Below, in pieces: positions 16,457-25,615 of a stretch of DNA of 61,632 nucleotides. The stretch is taken from positions 1-61,632 of the forward strand of contig CALSRA010000030.1 in the NCBI GenBank assembly GCA_943788635.1, written 5' to 3'. Positions within the stretch are counted from its first letter, which is position 1; every line of letters starts with the position of its first letter. The notes under the pieces are model-generated. The model was given only the letters and a program-made list of their open reading frames with translations. It was not told the origin of the DNA and ran no database searches. The position numbers were made by a program, and so were the translations under genes. The stretch is from an uncultured Alphaproteobacteria bacterium (GTDB lineage: Bacteria; Pseudomonadota; Alphaproteobacteria; UBA8366; GCA-2717185).

Positions 16457-17725
16457 CTACTGGTAGCCCTTCGGGAAGGGGTCGGGTTCCATCAGTTCCT
16501 TGGTTTCGTAGACGACCTTGTACTGGCCATCCGTCTGCGCGAGACCAACGCGGGTCTTGCTCCACAGGTGGTGGTTCTTGTGGATACGGACATAGCCTTC
16601 AGGCGCCGTCTTCAGCTCGATGCCGGGGGATGCTGCCCTGATCTTGTCGATGTCGAAGCTACCGGCTTTTTCAACGGCGGCCTTCCACAACCACGGCCCA
16701 AGATAGGCGGCCTGGGTCACGTCGCCGATGACGATATCCTCGCCCCACATTTCCTTGAATGCCTTGACGAACGACGTGTTGTTCTCGTTCGGGAGGCTCT
16801 GGAAGTATTTCATCGCCGCATAGGCGCCGACGATATTTTCGCCGCCGATCCCGCGGATTTCATCCTCGGTCACCGAGATGGTCAGCAGCGCGGGCTTTTC
16901 CTTGGTCATGTCAATGCCGGCAGCCTTGAGCTGCTTGTAGAACGCGACGTTGGAACCGCCGACGACAATGACATAAATCACGTCAGGCTTGCGCAGCTTG
17001 ATCTTGTTGATGACCGAATTGAACTGCGTGTGGCCAAGCGGGTAGTACTCTTCGCCAACGACCTTGAGGCCGAGTTTTTCAATGTGCTTGCGCGCAATCT
17101 TGTTGGACGTGCGCGGCCAGATGTAATCGGACCCGAGCAGGTAGAAGGATTTGGCCTTCTTCTCTTTCACGATCCAGTCGATACCGGCAATGATCTGCTG
17201 GGTTGCTTCCTGGCCCGTGTAGATCACGTTCGGTGATTCTTCGAGGCCTTCATAGAAGGTCGGGTAGTAAAGCATGCCGTTATACTGCTCGAAAACCGGC
17301 AGCACGGCCTTGCGGGATGCCGACGTCCAGCAACCGAACACCGCGGCGGCCTTGTCGCTGACCAGTAGCTTCTTGGCCTTTTCGGCAAAGGTCGGCCAGT
17401 CGCTGGCACCGTCTTCCTGGATATATTCGATCTTCCGGCCAAGCACCCCGCCCATCGCGTTGATCTGCGAAATGGCAAGTTTCTCGGCCTGAACCGAACC
17501 GGTTTCCGAAATGGACATCGTCCCGGTAACGGAATGCAGAATACCCACTTTCACCACGTCGTCCGTAACGGCGAGACCGGTGGTGTTGACCTTGGCGGTC
17601 GGATAATCCGCTGTGAAGGCAGCAAAAGGCATCATGGATCCGGCGATCAGCGCAGCAGCGCCCAACGATACTCTGCGTCGGGCAGGCGAACGGGGTGCCG
17701 AAGCCGGTGTCTTGTCGCTATGCAT
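16457..17725 (-). CDS. urtA: Amide/urea ABC transporter substrate-binding protein UrtA
   Basis: Periplasmic binding protein of 422 residues. The N-terminus SPARRRVSLGAAALIAGSMMPFAAFTADYP looks like an export signal with a twin-arginine-type RRxxL core. The mature protein begins the type-1 periplasmic fold with DVVKVGILHSVTGTMSISETGSV, followed by YIQEDGASDWPTF and GCWTSASRKAVLPVFEQYNGMLYYP, all standard in UrtA. Further matches are GSDYIWPRTSN and the C-terminal VRIHKNHHLWSKTRVG. The ATG at 17725 has GGAAGGAG upstream. The family includes urea and short-chain amide binders (UrtA, FmdD). The neighbouring formamidase favours an amide, but urea cannot be excluded. Confidence 0.92.
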   Translation of the reverse strand: MHSDKTPASAPRSPARRRVSLGAAALIAGSMMPFAAFTADYPTAKVNTTGLAVTDDVVKVGILHSVTGTMSISETGSVQAEKLAISQINAMGGVLGRKIEYIQEDGASDWPTFAEKAKKLLVSDKAAAVFGCWTSASRKAVLPVFEQYNGMLYYPTFYEGLEESPNVIYTGQEATQQIIAGIDWIVKEKKAKSFYLLGSDYIWPRTSNKIARKHIEKLGLKVVGEEYYPLGHTQFNSVINKIKLRKPDVIYVIVVGGSNVAFYKQLKAAGIDMTKEKPALLTISVTEDEIRGIGGENIVGAYAAMKYFQSLPNENNTSFVKAFKEMWGEDIVIGDVTQAAYLGPWLWKAAVEKAGSFDIDKIRAASPGIELKTAPEGYVRIHKNHHLWSKTRVGLAQTDGQYKVVYETKELMEPDPFPKGYQ

Positions 17726-18139
17726 AGTGGCTCCTTCCAAAACTGTTGGTTTCGTGTCGAACCGGGCGGCTCAACACCCGATGAAAGGAGCATCCGGGAT
17801 TACGGTGCAATGCAGCAATACGTCGAATGACGTATGGTGATGCGTCATTTGACCGGGTAGGGTCCTTAAAATGACGTCGTGACAGCGTTTAAGAACGATA
17901 GTTTTCTGCGGATAAAAATCAGGAAATATGATTTTATTATGTATGTTTACAGTAAATTACCGGAACCCTGGCACGACGGCCTCATGATTGAAAACTTTTC
18001 CAGCCTCCGCTGCTTCCTGTAGTCACATAAAAGACGCGACATTTGTTCATCGGAGAGGATATATTGCGTTGCAGCATACCACGCCATCCGTAATGGGGAG
18101 GATTGCGAGTGCCGGCAGACAGAGCGGGTGCAACCGGCT
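17726..18139. promoter_or_regulatory. Divergent promoter region between urtA and the sensor kinase
   Basis: About 410 bp without a gene separates the divergently transcribed urtA and kinase starts. It contains an AT-rich block near 17890-17965 that probably holds promoter elements. A cluster of AATGACGY boxes lies closer to urtA. A clear sigma-54 GG-N10-GC site was looked for and not found. The arrangement implies control by the adjacent two-component regulator. Confidence 0.5.
17819..17877. promoter_or_regulatory. Cluster of three AATGACGY boxes, one within a perfect palindrome
   Basis: AATGACGT occurs at 17826-17833 and 17870-17877 on the plus strand, and AATGACGC at 17842-17849 on the minus strand. 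The first box is part of TACGTC-GAAT-GACGTA (17819-17834), a perfect interrupted palindrome. The cluster lies about 95-150 bp upstream of the urtA start codon, a usual activator distance. Binding by the LuxR-type regulator at 22,010 is proposed from proximity only. Confidence 0.45.
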
Positions 18140-21100
18140 ATGACTTCGCAGCAAAGGATCGTCCGGGTCCGACGCCAGTACAACAAATGGGTCGCAAACC
18201 AGACGCTGGAAGATTACGCCCTCCGTTTTACGGCGCATAGCGCGCGGAAATGGTCCTCCTTCCGCGTGGCGAACACTGCGATCGGCGCGATTTCCTTTCT
18301 GGCACTGGAAGCCATCGGCGGCACGATCACCCTGCAATACGGATTTTCCAACGCCGCGCTGGCCATCATGGTCGTCGGCGTTCTTATTCTGCTGACCAGC
18401 ATCCCGATTTCCTATTACGCGGCGAAATACGGAGTTGATATCGACCTGCTGACACGGGGGGCTGGATTCGGCTATATCGGCTCCACCGTCACATCGCTGA
18501 TCTATGCCTCCTTCACCTTCATCTTTTTCGCGCTGGAAGCCGCGATCATGTCGCTGGCGCTGGAAATGTGCTTCGGCATACCGCTGAGCCTCGGTTACCT
18601 GATCAGCGCCCTTGTGGTGATCCCGCTGGTGACGCACGGCATAACATTCATCAGCAAATTCCAGCTCTGGACCCAGCCCTTCTGGGTCGTGCTGCATATC
18701 CTGCCATTTGTCTTTATCGGCGCATCGGGCTTCTACTCCATCGATGACTGGACCCGGTATCCGGGACAACACGGCCCGGTAGACGGGTCGTTTGATCTGC
18801 TGATCTTCGGCGCGGCGGCCGCGGTGGTGTTTTCGCTCGTCGCGCAAATCGGCGAACAGGTCGACTTCCTGCGCTTCATGCCGCGGCAGCGCAAAGGCCG
18901 GCGCCTGCAATGGTGGGGCTCGCTGCTTGCCGCCGGCCCCGGCTGGATCGTGCTGGGAATGATCAAACTGTTCGCCGGGTCTTTCCTCGCCTATTTCGCG
19001 CTGTCAGCCGGCATTCCCGAACAGCATGCGGCCGAACCGACACAGATGTACCTGATCGCGTTCCAGCAGATGATCGCCTCACCGGAAATCGCCATCGGGC
19101 TGACCGGTACCTTCGTCATCCTGTCCCAGATCAAGATCAACGTGACCAATGCCTATGCGGGATCGATCGCCTGGTCGAATTTCTTTTCGCGCCTGACCCA
19201 CAGCCATCCGGGCCGGGTGGTCTGGCTGGTCTTCAATGTCGCCATCGCGCTGGTGCTAATGGAAATGGGCATCTTTCAGGCGCTGGAACATATTCTGGGG
19301 CTTTACGCCAATATCGCCGTCGCCTGGGTCGGCGCTATCGTCGCCGACCTTGTCATCAACAAGCCGCTTGGCCTGAGCCCGAAGCACATCGAATTCAAGC
19401 GCGCGCATCTTTACGATATCAACCCCGTTGGCGTGGGATCGATGCTGGTTGCATCCATTCTGGTCACTGCCGCCCATTTTGGATGGCTGGGTGAAACGGC
19501 ACAGGCGCTGGCCAGCTTCCTTGCGCTTGGCACGGCCTTCGTCCTCGCCCCGGTCATAGCCTTCGCGACAGGCGGAAAATACTACCTTGCCCGCACGCCC
19601 GCTTCCCATGCCGATAACCGCACGCAGGAACAATGCTGTATCTGCGAGCTAAAATTCGACACCGAGGACATGGCGCATTGCCCCGTTTATTCCGGCGCGA
19701 TTTGCTCGCTTTGCTGCTCGCTGGATGCACGGTGCCATGACCGCTGCAAGGTCGACGCCCGCTTCCAGGAGCAGATATTCGCCTTCCTGTCCGCTTTCCT
19801 GCCTGAGAGAATCGTCGCCGGGTTGAATACAAGGCTGGGACATTACGTCAGCCTCATGGCCCTGGTCTGCAGCATCTCCGGATTATTTTTTGGCCTTATC
19901 TATATCCAGGCAACGCTGGATCCTGTTGCGCCGAAGGACGCGATCGCGACCACATTGTGGAATGTGTTTCTCGTCACCGCACTGCTGGCGGGTGTGACCT
20001 GCTGGCTGTTTGTCCTGGCCACGGAAAGCCGCCGCGTCGCACAGGAGGAATCTACCCAGCAGACGAACCTGCTGATGCGCGAAATCCGTGCCCACGAACG
20101 GACCGACGAAGAATTGCAGAAGGCGAAGGAAATAGCCGAGGCCGCGAACGATGCCAAGAGCCGCTACATGGCAGGTATCAGCCACGAATTGCGAACCCCG
20201 CTGAACACGATTCTCGGTTACGCACAGATTCTGTATAGGATATGTCGCCCGCCCATTTTTGGTTAGGCGCATCCGCTGAGAAGTTCTGAGCCAGCAAGTT
20301 GGGCGCGATGTTGAACGTGTGGTTGCTGTCCGTCGTAGCTTTGTATTTCTGGGTTCTGATAACCTTGATGCCGTTCTCACGCATCAAGCGACCCACGCGC
20401 CGGTGCCCCACTTCAAGCCCCAATTCTTGCAGCTCTTCGGTCATGCGCGGCCGCCCATAGCTTTGCAGGCTCAGACGGTGTTGCTCACGGATATGGGCCA
20501 GAAGCACCATATCATGACGTTGGCGTTGGCTCATCGGGCGCAGGCGCCAAGCGCGAAACCCACGCGATGTGACCCGCATAACGCGGCAGAGACACTCCAC
20601 TGGCCATTCTTCTTTCCAGGCGTCGATGAAAGCGAATCTCATCGGCTTTGGCCTGCAAAGAAGATTGCCGCTTTTTTTAATATTTCCCTCTCCTCGCGAA
20701 GTAAGCGGACTTCCTTGCGGAGGCGTTTATTTTCTTGAGAATGACCCAGCGCTGCCCGTCCATCGGGAAGGCTCGGTCCGAACCATTCGGCAAAGCGGCG
20801 AACATCTGGCCGGTCTGATCGAGGGGCTGCTGGATATTTCCAAAATCGAGGCGGGCCAGTTGCACATCTACCGCGATGAATTCCGGCTCGGCGATTTCCT
20901 GTCGCAACTGGTCGACATGTTTCGTCTGCAGGCCGAGGCGCGCAATATCAAGCTGGAATTCCATCGTCCGGAATTCCTGCCCGTTACGGTACATTCAGAT
21001 GAAAAGAGGCTGCGGCAAATCCTGATCAACCTACTGTCCAACGCCATCAAATACACTGATGCCGGCCATGTGACATTCACGGTGCGGTATAGCGGCGAAG

Positions 21101-22026
21101 TCGCCGATTTCATTGTCGAGGATTCCGGACGCGGCATCCGCGCCGATGACATGGAGCGGATTTTTCGCCCATTCGAACGCATCCATGAACCAGGTCGCCA
21201 GGCGCCCCCGGGAACCGGGCTTGGTCTCACGATCACCAAGCTGCTGACCGAGGTACTGGGTGGTGAAATCACGGTCGAAAGCACCTACGGCACGGGCAGC
21301 GCCTTCCACGTGAAAATGATGCTGGCGACACCGCATACCCCGGCGCAAAAACCAACCAGCATGCAGCGTATATACGGTTACAAGGGCCGTCGCCTCACAG
21401 TTATCGCCATGGACGACGAGCCGGACCATCGCGAAATGATGAACGAAATCCTCTCGCCGCTTGGTTTTATCGTCTTCGCCGCGTCCGATGGCCCGCAATG
21501 CCTGGAATTCGCAAAACAACACGAGGCGGATATCTTCCTGCTGGACATCTCGTTGCCGGGCATGACCGGCTGGGAAGTGACCTCGCAGCTACGCCGGATA
21601 GGGCACCGCAACACCCCCATCGTCATGGTATCCGCTGTCGCCGGCGGTGAATCCATCAACGCGCTGGGGACGCATCATCACGACGCCATCGTGAGCAAAC
21701 CGATCCGGATCGACGAATTGCTGACCCGCATCGGTCAGTTACTGAAAATCGAATGGATCCACGAGATGCCAGTTCCCCCCGTGCAGCGCAGTTTCACCTT
21801 GGCGGGACCCGACACTATCGAACTACCTGAAGATGACCTGCGTGAATTGCGCAGCCTGGTGCAGATAGGCCATGCCCGCGCGGTCCAGGAAAAATTGTCC
21901 GCCATTGAGCTGGCACACCCGGAACTTCAAACACTCACTGCCGAACTCAGGTCACACGTGAACCGGTTCGACTTCGAAGGCCTTGATACCCTGCTGGGAG
22001 AAATACAGCGTGAACAAGTCGGATAA
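18140..22026 (+). pseudogene. NCS1-permease-like hybrid sensor histidine kinase, interrupted by an IS3 fragment
   Basis: Very large membrane sensor. Residues about 30-480 form an NCS1 (cytosine/purine/allantoin permease-like) domain with about 12 helices and [23 protein letters not shown]. Residues about 497-535 are a Cys-rich cytosolic segment (CCICELKF... ICSLCCSL... CHDRC). Two more helices (about 565-630), a coiled linker and HisKA with [14 protein letters not shown] follow. After the insertion the frame resumes at 20743 (DPALPVHREGSVRTIRQSGEHL) with N-box NLLSNAIKYTD, G1 EDSGRGI, G2 GTGLGLTITK and a REC domain (FLLDISLPGMTGWE). Removing the insert restores the expected GYAQIL..DPALP sequence almost without loss. 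As written, the upstream frame stops at 20266 and lacks ATPase activity. The start at 18140 is preferred, with weak ribosome-site support. Context suggests it senses amides or a related nitrogen source. Confidence 0.88.
20235..20742 (-). mobile_element. Internal fragment of an IS3-family element inside the kinase gene
   Basis: About 500 bp of IS3-type DNA on the minus strand. It holds the C-terminal end of orfA (ENKRLRKEVRLLREEREILKKAAIFFAG, spanning an A-rich slippage site) and the N-terminal third of orfB (RFAFIDAWKEEWPVECLCRVM through GDISY, 20642 leftwards). orfB ends abruptly at the conserved DISY before the catalytic core, and orfA lacks its HTH start. Neither terminal inverted repeat nor a target duplication is visible at the junctions. 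It is a different IS3 relative from the complete copy at 50,084. Confidence 0.8.
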
Positions 22027-22945
22027 GCGCGATATCGTCCTTGTCGTGGACGACTCGCCGGAAACCCTGATGGTCCTGACCGACGCTCTGGAGGAATCGG
22101 GAATCATGGTTGTGGTCGCACAGAATGGCGAGCGCGGGTTAGACCTTGCCGGCCGGGTCATGCCTGATATCATCCTGATGGATGCCATCATGCCCGGCAT
22201 GGACGGGTTCGAAACCTGCCGCCGCCTGAAACAACGTAACGACCTGGCCCATATCCCGGTCGTATTCATGACCGGACTCAGCGAGACCGAACATATCGTC
22301 AACGGGCTTGGCGCCGGCGGTGTCGACTACGTCACCAAACCCCTGGTTCCCGATGAGCTGATCGCCCGGATCAGTGTCCATATCGCCAATGCCCGGCTGG
22401 GCCAGAGTGCCCGCGCGGCGCTGGATGCGGAGGGCCGGTCACTTCTGGCGGTCACCGGCGACATCGAAGTTCTATGGTGCACACCGCTGGCCGCATCGCG
22501 ATGCGAACGGGCGCAGCTGGCGCGCGCCGACGGCACCTTCGACCTGCCAGCGGCAATGAAGGATTGGATGACCCGGCTGGTCGCCCCGCAACGATCGGGA
22601 CGAATGGATATGGCAGTCGGGTCGGATCTGGAAATCGCAAACCTGCGCTTTGTCTTCAGCGGGCATACGGGCGCCGACGAATTCCTGTTCCGGGTTTCCG
22701 ACGCCACAAGCCCGAACGAAAAAGACTCCCTCCAGACAGACCTGTCGCTGACACCCCGCGAGGCCGAAGTGCTGCTATGGATATCGCAAGGCAAGTCAAA
22801 CCGCGATATCGGTGAAATTCTGGGGCTCAGTCCGCGCACGGTGAACAAGCATCTGGAACAGATCTTCAACAAGCTGGGCGTGGAAAACCGGACCGCCGCC
22901 GCAGCGCTCGCCGTGCGGACAATCGTGCAGGCGGAGGCCCGGTAA
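22010..22945 (+). CDS. LuxR-type response regulator, partner of the NCS1-like sensor kinase
   Basis: Transcription regulator of 311 residues. An N-terminal receiver domain has the acidic pair VVDDSPE, phosphoacceptor Asp58 in ILMDAIMPGMDG, Thr in VFMTGLS and Lys in VTKPLVPDEL. A central linker of about 110 residues (about 135-240) is longer than in NarL-type regulators and may be an extra sensory or dimer module. The C-terminal LuxR HTH is LTPREAEVLLWISQGKSNRDIGEILGLS with RTVNKHLEQIFNKLG. The GTG at 22010 (GGGAG upstream) overlaps the kinase 3' end by 17 bp, so the two were translationally coupled. It probably controls the urt-fmd operon. With its kinase interrupted, activation may depend on another donor. 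Confidence 0.9.
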   Translation: MNKSDKRDIVLVVDDSPETLMVLTDALEESGIMVVVAQNGERGLDLAGRVMPDIILMDAIMPGMDGFETCRRLKQRNDLAHIPVVFMTGLSETEHIVNGLGAGGVDYVTKPLVPDELIARISVHIANARLGQSARAALDAEGRSLLAVTGDIEVLWCTPLAASRCERAQLARADGTFDLPAAMKDWMTRLVAPQRSGRMDMAVGSDLEIANLRFVFSGHTGADEFLFRVSDATSPNEKDSLQTDLSLTPREAEVLLWISQGKSNRDIGEILGLSPRTVNKHLEQIFNKLGVENRTAAAALAVRTIVQAEAR

Positions 22946-22951
22946 CGCCGG

Positions 22952-23935
22952 TTATTCCGGCAGCAAACCCGCGAGTTTTGCCCGCAGCCTGACCAGCGCC
23001 AGTACCGTGTCGATGGTCGGCGTATCCACGCCGATGATTTTCCCGACTTCCGACGTCGCGCCAACGATGGGGTTGATTTCCATCATCCGGCCCCGCTCCA
23101 GATCCTGCAGCATCGACGTCTTGTGGCTGGCGGCACCGTGCCGCGTCCCTTCGATCCGTTCATCGACCGACGCATTGGGTTCCGCACCCAACCCCCGGCC
23201 GACCGCCATGACCTCGCCCATGACCTTACGCAAAAGGTCTTCGCCGCCCGGGTCGTTGACCATATCGCCCATCGTCCCCATCGTCAGCGCACTGATCGGG
23301 TTATAGGCGGCATTCCCCATGATCTTGACCCAGATGTCCCGCCGAAGATCGGTGCGGAGCTGGGCATCGATAGGGGTTGCGTCGACCACTTCCTGAAACC
23401 GTTTCGCCCTGTCGGATTCCGAGTTGTCGGGCTCACCGATGTAATAGCGCATCTGGCCGCCGGATTCGATTTCGCCGGGCGCAACGACCTCACTGGCGAC
23501 ATAGGTGATGCAGCCCATGGCGCGCTCTGGTCCGATGCCGTTCCATTGCTTGCCATCCGGATCGACGGCCTTGATCTGATAATTTTCATGCGCGCCCGCC
23601 AGCTTGTAGAAATACCACCACGGCACGCCGTTCATCGCCGTTGCCACGGTCGTATCGGGACCAAGCAGCGGCTGCATCGCATCCACCACCCCGGGCGCCT
23701 GATGCGATTTCAGCGAGACGACGACATAGTCCTGCGGCCCGAGCGTTGACGGATCATCCGTGACCCGGGGATGGGTGACGAATGTTTCCCCTTTCATGGT
23801 CAGCTTCAGGCCTTTATCCCGCATTGCCTCCAGATGGGCGCCCCGCGCGATCAGGCTGACATCGACACCATTCCGGCTGAGCAGCGCTCCCAGATGGCCG
23901 CCGATGGCCCCCGCACCGAAGATCGTGATTTTCAT
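22952..23935 (-). CDS. Ketopantoate reductase (PanE/ApbA) family protein
   Basis: NADPH-dependent 2-dehydropantoate 2-reductase family member of 327 residues. The N-terminal Rossmann motif is KITIFGAGAIGGHLGALLSRNG. The segment VVVSLKSHQAPG contains the catalytic-type lysine, and DIWVKIMGNAAYNPISALT holds the second conserved Lys and Asn. It has the C-terminal helical domain with a GRMMEINPIVGATSEVGK motif close to the family consensus. Several paralogues of this family act on other 2-keto acids. Without other pantothenate genes nearby, the pathway is unproven. It converges on the response regulator with only 6 bp between stops. Confidence 0.85.
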   Translation of the reverse strand: MKITIFGAGAIGGHLGALLSRNGVDVSLIARGAHLEAMRDKGLKLTMKGETFVTHPRVTDDPSTLGPQDYVVVSLKSHQAPGVVDAMQPLLGPDTTVATAMNGVPWWYFYKLAGAHENYQIKAVDPDGKQWNGIGPERAMGCITYVASEVVAPGEIESGGQMRYYIGEPDNSESDRAKRFQEVVDATPIDAQLRTDLRRDIWVKIMGNAAYNPISALTMGTMGDMVNDPGGEDLLRKVMGEVMAVGRGLGAEPNASVDERIEGTRHGAASHKTSMLQDLERGRMMEINPIVGATSEVGKIIGVDTPTIDTVLALVRLRAKLAGLLPE

Positions 23936-23966
23936 GGCTTCGTATCCCCCGTCCCGTTAATTCGTA

Positions 23967-24656
23967 CTATTGGCCAATAATAATACGCGTCAGTTCATCC
24001 GGCGTGCTCAACATCGGGTAATGCCCGGTGTCGATGACATGCCAGCGCGCCTTCAGCCGGTCCGCGGCGCGGCGCTGATGCGCTTCGCCCGGGTTTTCCG
24101 CCTGCGGACAATAAATGACATCGGCGTCCCATTCCTGATCCCAGAACGTCGGCAGCTGGACCGGCTGCGTAAACACCAGGATCGGGTTCAGCGTGAAACG
24201 GTCCACGGCCCAGGTGCCGATTTCCGGATCGAGCGATTTGAGCAAACGGCCGGCCGCATCCTCCCGGGAGGGGCCAAGCGAAAGCTCGGTGTTGATCGCC
24301 GCGGGTCGGGTCACGATATCGCGGATTTTCTCACCGTCAAACAATGCCAGCGCATCGGCGAAGACCAGCCGGCCGACCCGTTCCCGCGCCAGTTCCGCAA
24401 CCTTCGCCATGATCATGCCGCCGGCGGAGGTTCCGACCAGAACGACATCGTTGAGGTCTTCGAAAAACAGAAACTTCGCCAGTTCCTCGGCTTGCGATTC
24501 AACCGTGATGCCGGCGCGAATCTGGTCGGCCCGTTCGCCGCAGCCATCCAGCGACGGCGCAAAAACAAGGTGGCCCGCCGCGCGCAGACGTGTCGCCACC
24601 GGCTTCCATATCCAACCGCCCTGATACGCGCCGTGGATGAGCAAGAATGTCGCCAT
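23967..24656 (-). CDS. Alpha/beta hydrolase (short, esterase-like)
   Basis: Soluble hydrolase of 229 residues. It starts directly with the first strand ATFLLIHGAYQGGWIWKPVA, whose HG forms the oxyanion hole. The nucleophile elbow is VLVGTSAGGMI (Ser of GTSAG). The catalytic His is in VIDTGHYPMLSTPDEL. The acid is not certain; the loop around DADVIYCPQAENPGEAH is the candidate region. The size and compact cap resemble plant-type esterases and bacterial EstC-like proteins. It lies 14 bp after an SDR gene on the same strand, implying a joint pathway. Substrate unknown. Confidence 0.8.
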   Translation of the reverse strand: MATFLLIHGAYQGGWIWKPVATRLRAAGHLVFAPSLDGCGERADQIRAGITVESQAEELAKFLFFEDLNDVVLVGTSAGGMIMAKVAELARERVGRLVFADALALFDGEKIRDIVTRPAAINTELSLGPSREDAAGRLLKSLDPEIGTWAVDRFTLNPILVFTQPVQLPTFWDQEWDADVIYCPQAENPGEAHQRRAADRLKARWHVIDTGHYPMLSTPDELTRIIIGQ

Positions 24657-24670
24657 AATGTGAATTCCTC

Positions 24671-25462
24671 TTAGTAAAAGATGCCGGGCACGGAACCACC
24701 ATCGACGCCGATGGCCTGCCCCGTGACCGCGGAAGCCTGCGGCGAGGACAGAAACAGCACCATCGGCGCAATGTCACTGGGCTCGACAATCCGGCCAATC
24801 GGGAAATCGGCAACGAAGGTCGCTTCCGCTTCCTCCAGGCTGACGCCGAGCTGCTTTGCCCGCGCTTCCAGCCGGCCGGGATAGCGGTCGGTCTTGGTGA
24901 AAGGGGGATGAACCACATTGACGGTGATGTTTTCCGGCGCGACGTCATTGCTGAGATGTTTCACAAAAGCCGTAATCGACGAATTGCCAAGGCCGCTGGG
25001 CAGCGAAGCCTTGCCCGCCGCGCGTGCCGCCGACCCGCCGATGCAGATCACGCGACCGAAACCGCCCTTGCGCATCCACGGCAGCGCCGCGCGGCTGCAG
25101 CGCATATAGGCAAGCGTCTTGCCCTTCAGCCGTTCCATCAGTTGATCGTCGCTCAGGGATTCCAGCGTGCCGCTAACCGACGTCGATGCGTTGTTCACCA
25201 GCACATCGACACCGCCGAACGCCGCTGCCGTTTCGTCAACCGCACGGCTGCAGCCTTCCGCCGTAAACAGATCGGCGGCAACAGTGTTGCCTTTCACACC
25301 CAGCGCCTCGATTTCGGCCTTCACCCGGGCCAGCGCCCCGGTATCCCGGCCGACGATCGATACATTGGCCCCTTCGGCAGCAAAGCCAAGCGCGATGCCC
25401 CTTCCGATACCCCGGTTCCCCCCGGTAACGACGACGGATTTACCCTTCAGCTGCAGGTCCAT
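24671..25462 (-). CDS. SDR-fold protein lacking the catalytic Tyr-Lys pair
   Basis: Short-chain dehydrogenase/reductase fold protein of 263 residues. The NAD(P) motif is VVVTGGNRGIGRGIALGFA, followed by ADLF and VLVNNAS. The active-site serine is present in ICIGGSAARAAG. Where the family has YxxxK before the helix that reads like AALxAF, this protein has SGLGNSSITAF, placing Ser and Asn at the Tyr and Lys positions. It may therefore be catalytically altered or use another mechanism; some SDR subgroups with an Asn in this helix exist. The C-terminus GQAIGVDGGSVPGIFY is normal. It is followed 14 bp later by an alpha/beta hydrolase and faces an LLM monooxygenase gene divergently. Confidence 0.82.
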   Translation of the reverse strand: MDLQLKGKSVVVTGGNRGIGRGIALGFAAEGANVSIVGRDTGALARVKAEIEALGVKGNTVAADLFTAEGCSRAVDETAAAFGGVDVLVNNASTSVSGTLESLSDDQLMERLKGKTLAYMRCSRAALPWMRKGGFGRVICIGGSAARAAGKASLPSGLGNSSITAFVKHLSNDVAPENITVNVVHPPFTKTDRYPGRLEARAKQLGVSLEEAEATFVADFPIGRIVEPSDIAPMVLFLSSPQASAVTGQAIGVDGGSVPGIFY

Positions 25463-25615
25463 GACCCGTTCCCCCTGTGTTATGCGTTAATTTTGACATG
25501 ACTATAGCGCCTCCCCCCGGCACGACCAATACAGGCGGAAACCGGACCACACCTTCCCGACAAGGGTGGATCAGGAGTAGAGTTTCAGGAATGTTCATGG
25601 GCCCGGATACTTTCA

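Noticed and set aside
14722..17236. Plus-strand frames over urtC and urtA rich in Glu, Asp and His
   Set aside because: They mirror the codons of the real transporter genes and contain no membrane segments or motifs of their own.
17726..18139. Possible sigma-54/NtrC promoter for urtA
   Set aside because: No TGGCAC-N5-TTGC-like element was found in the correct orientation. A TGGCAC at about 17970 lacks the downstream half.
20569..20742. A plus-strand start at 20569 making the kinase C-terminal half a separate protein
   Set aside because: The first 58 codons are antisense to IS3 orfA/orfB and carry no kinase features. The real kinase sequence begins at 20743.
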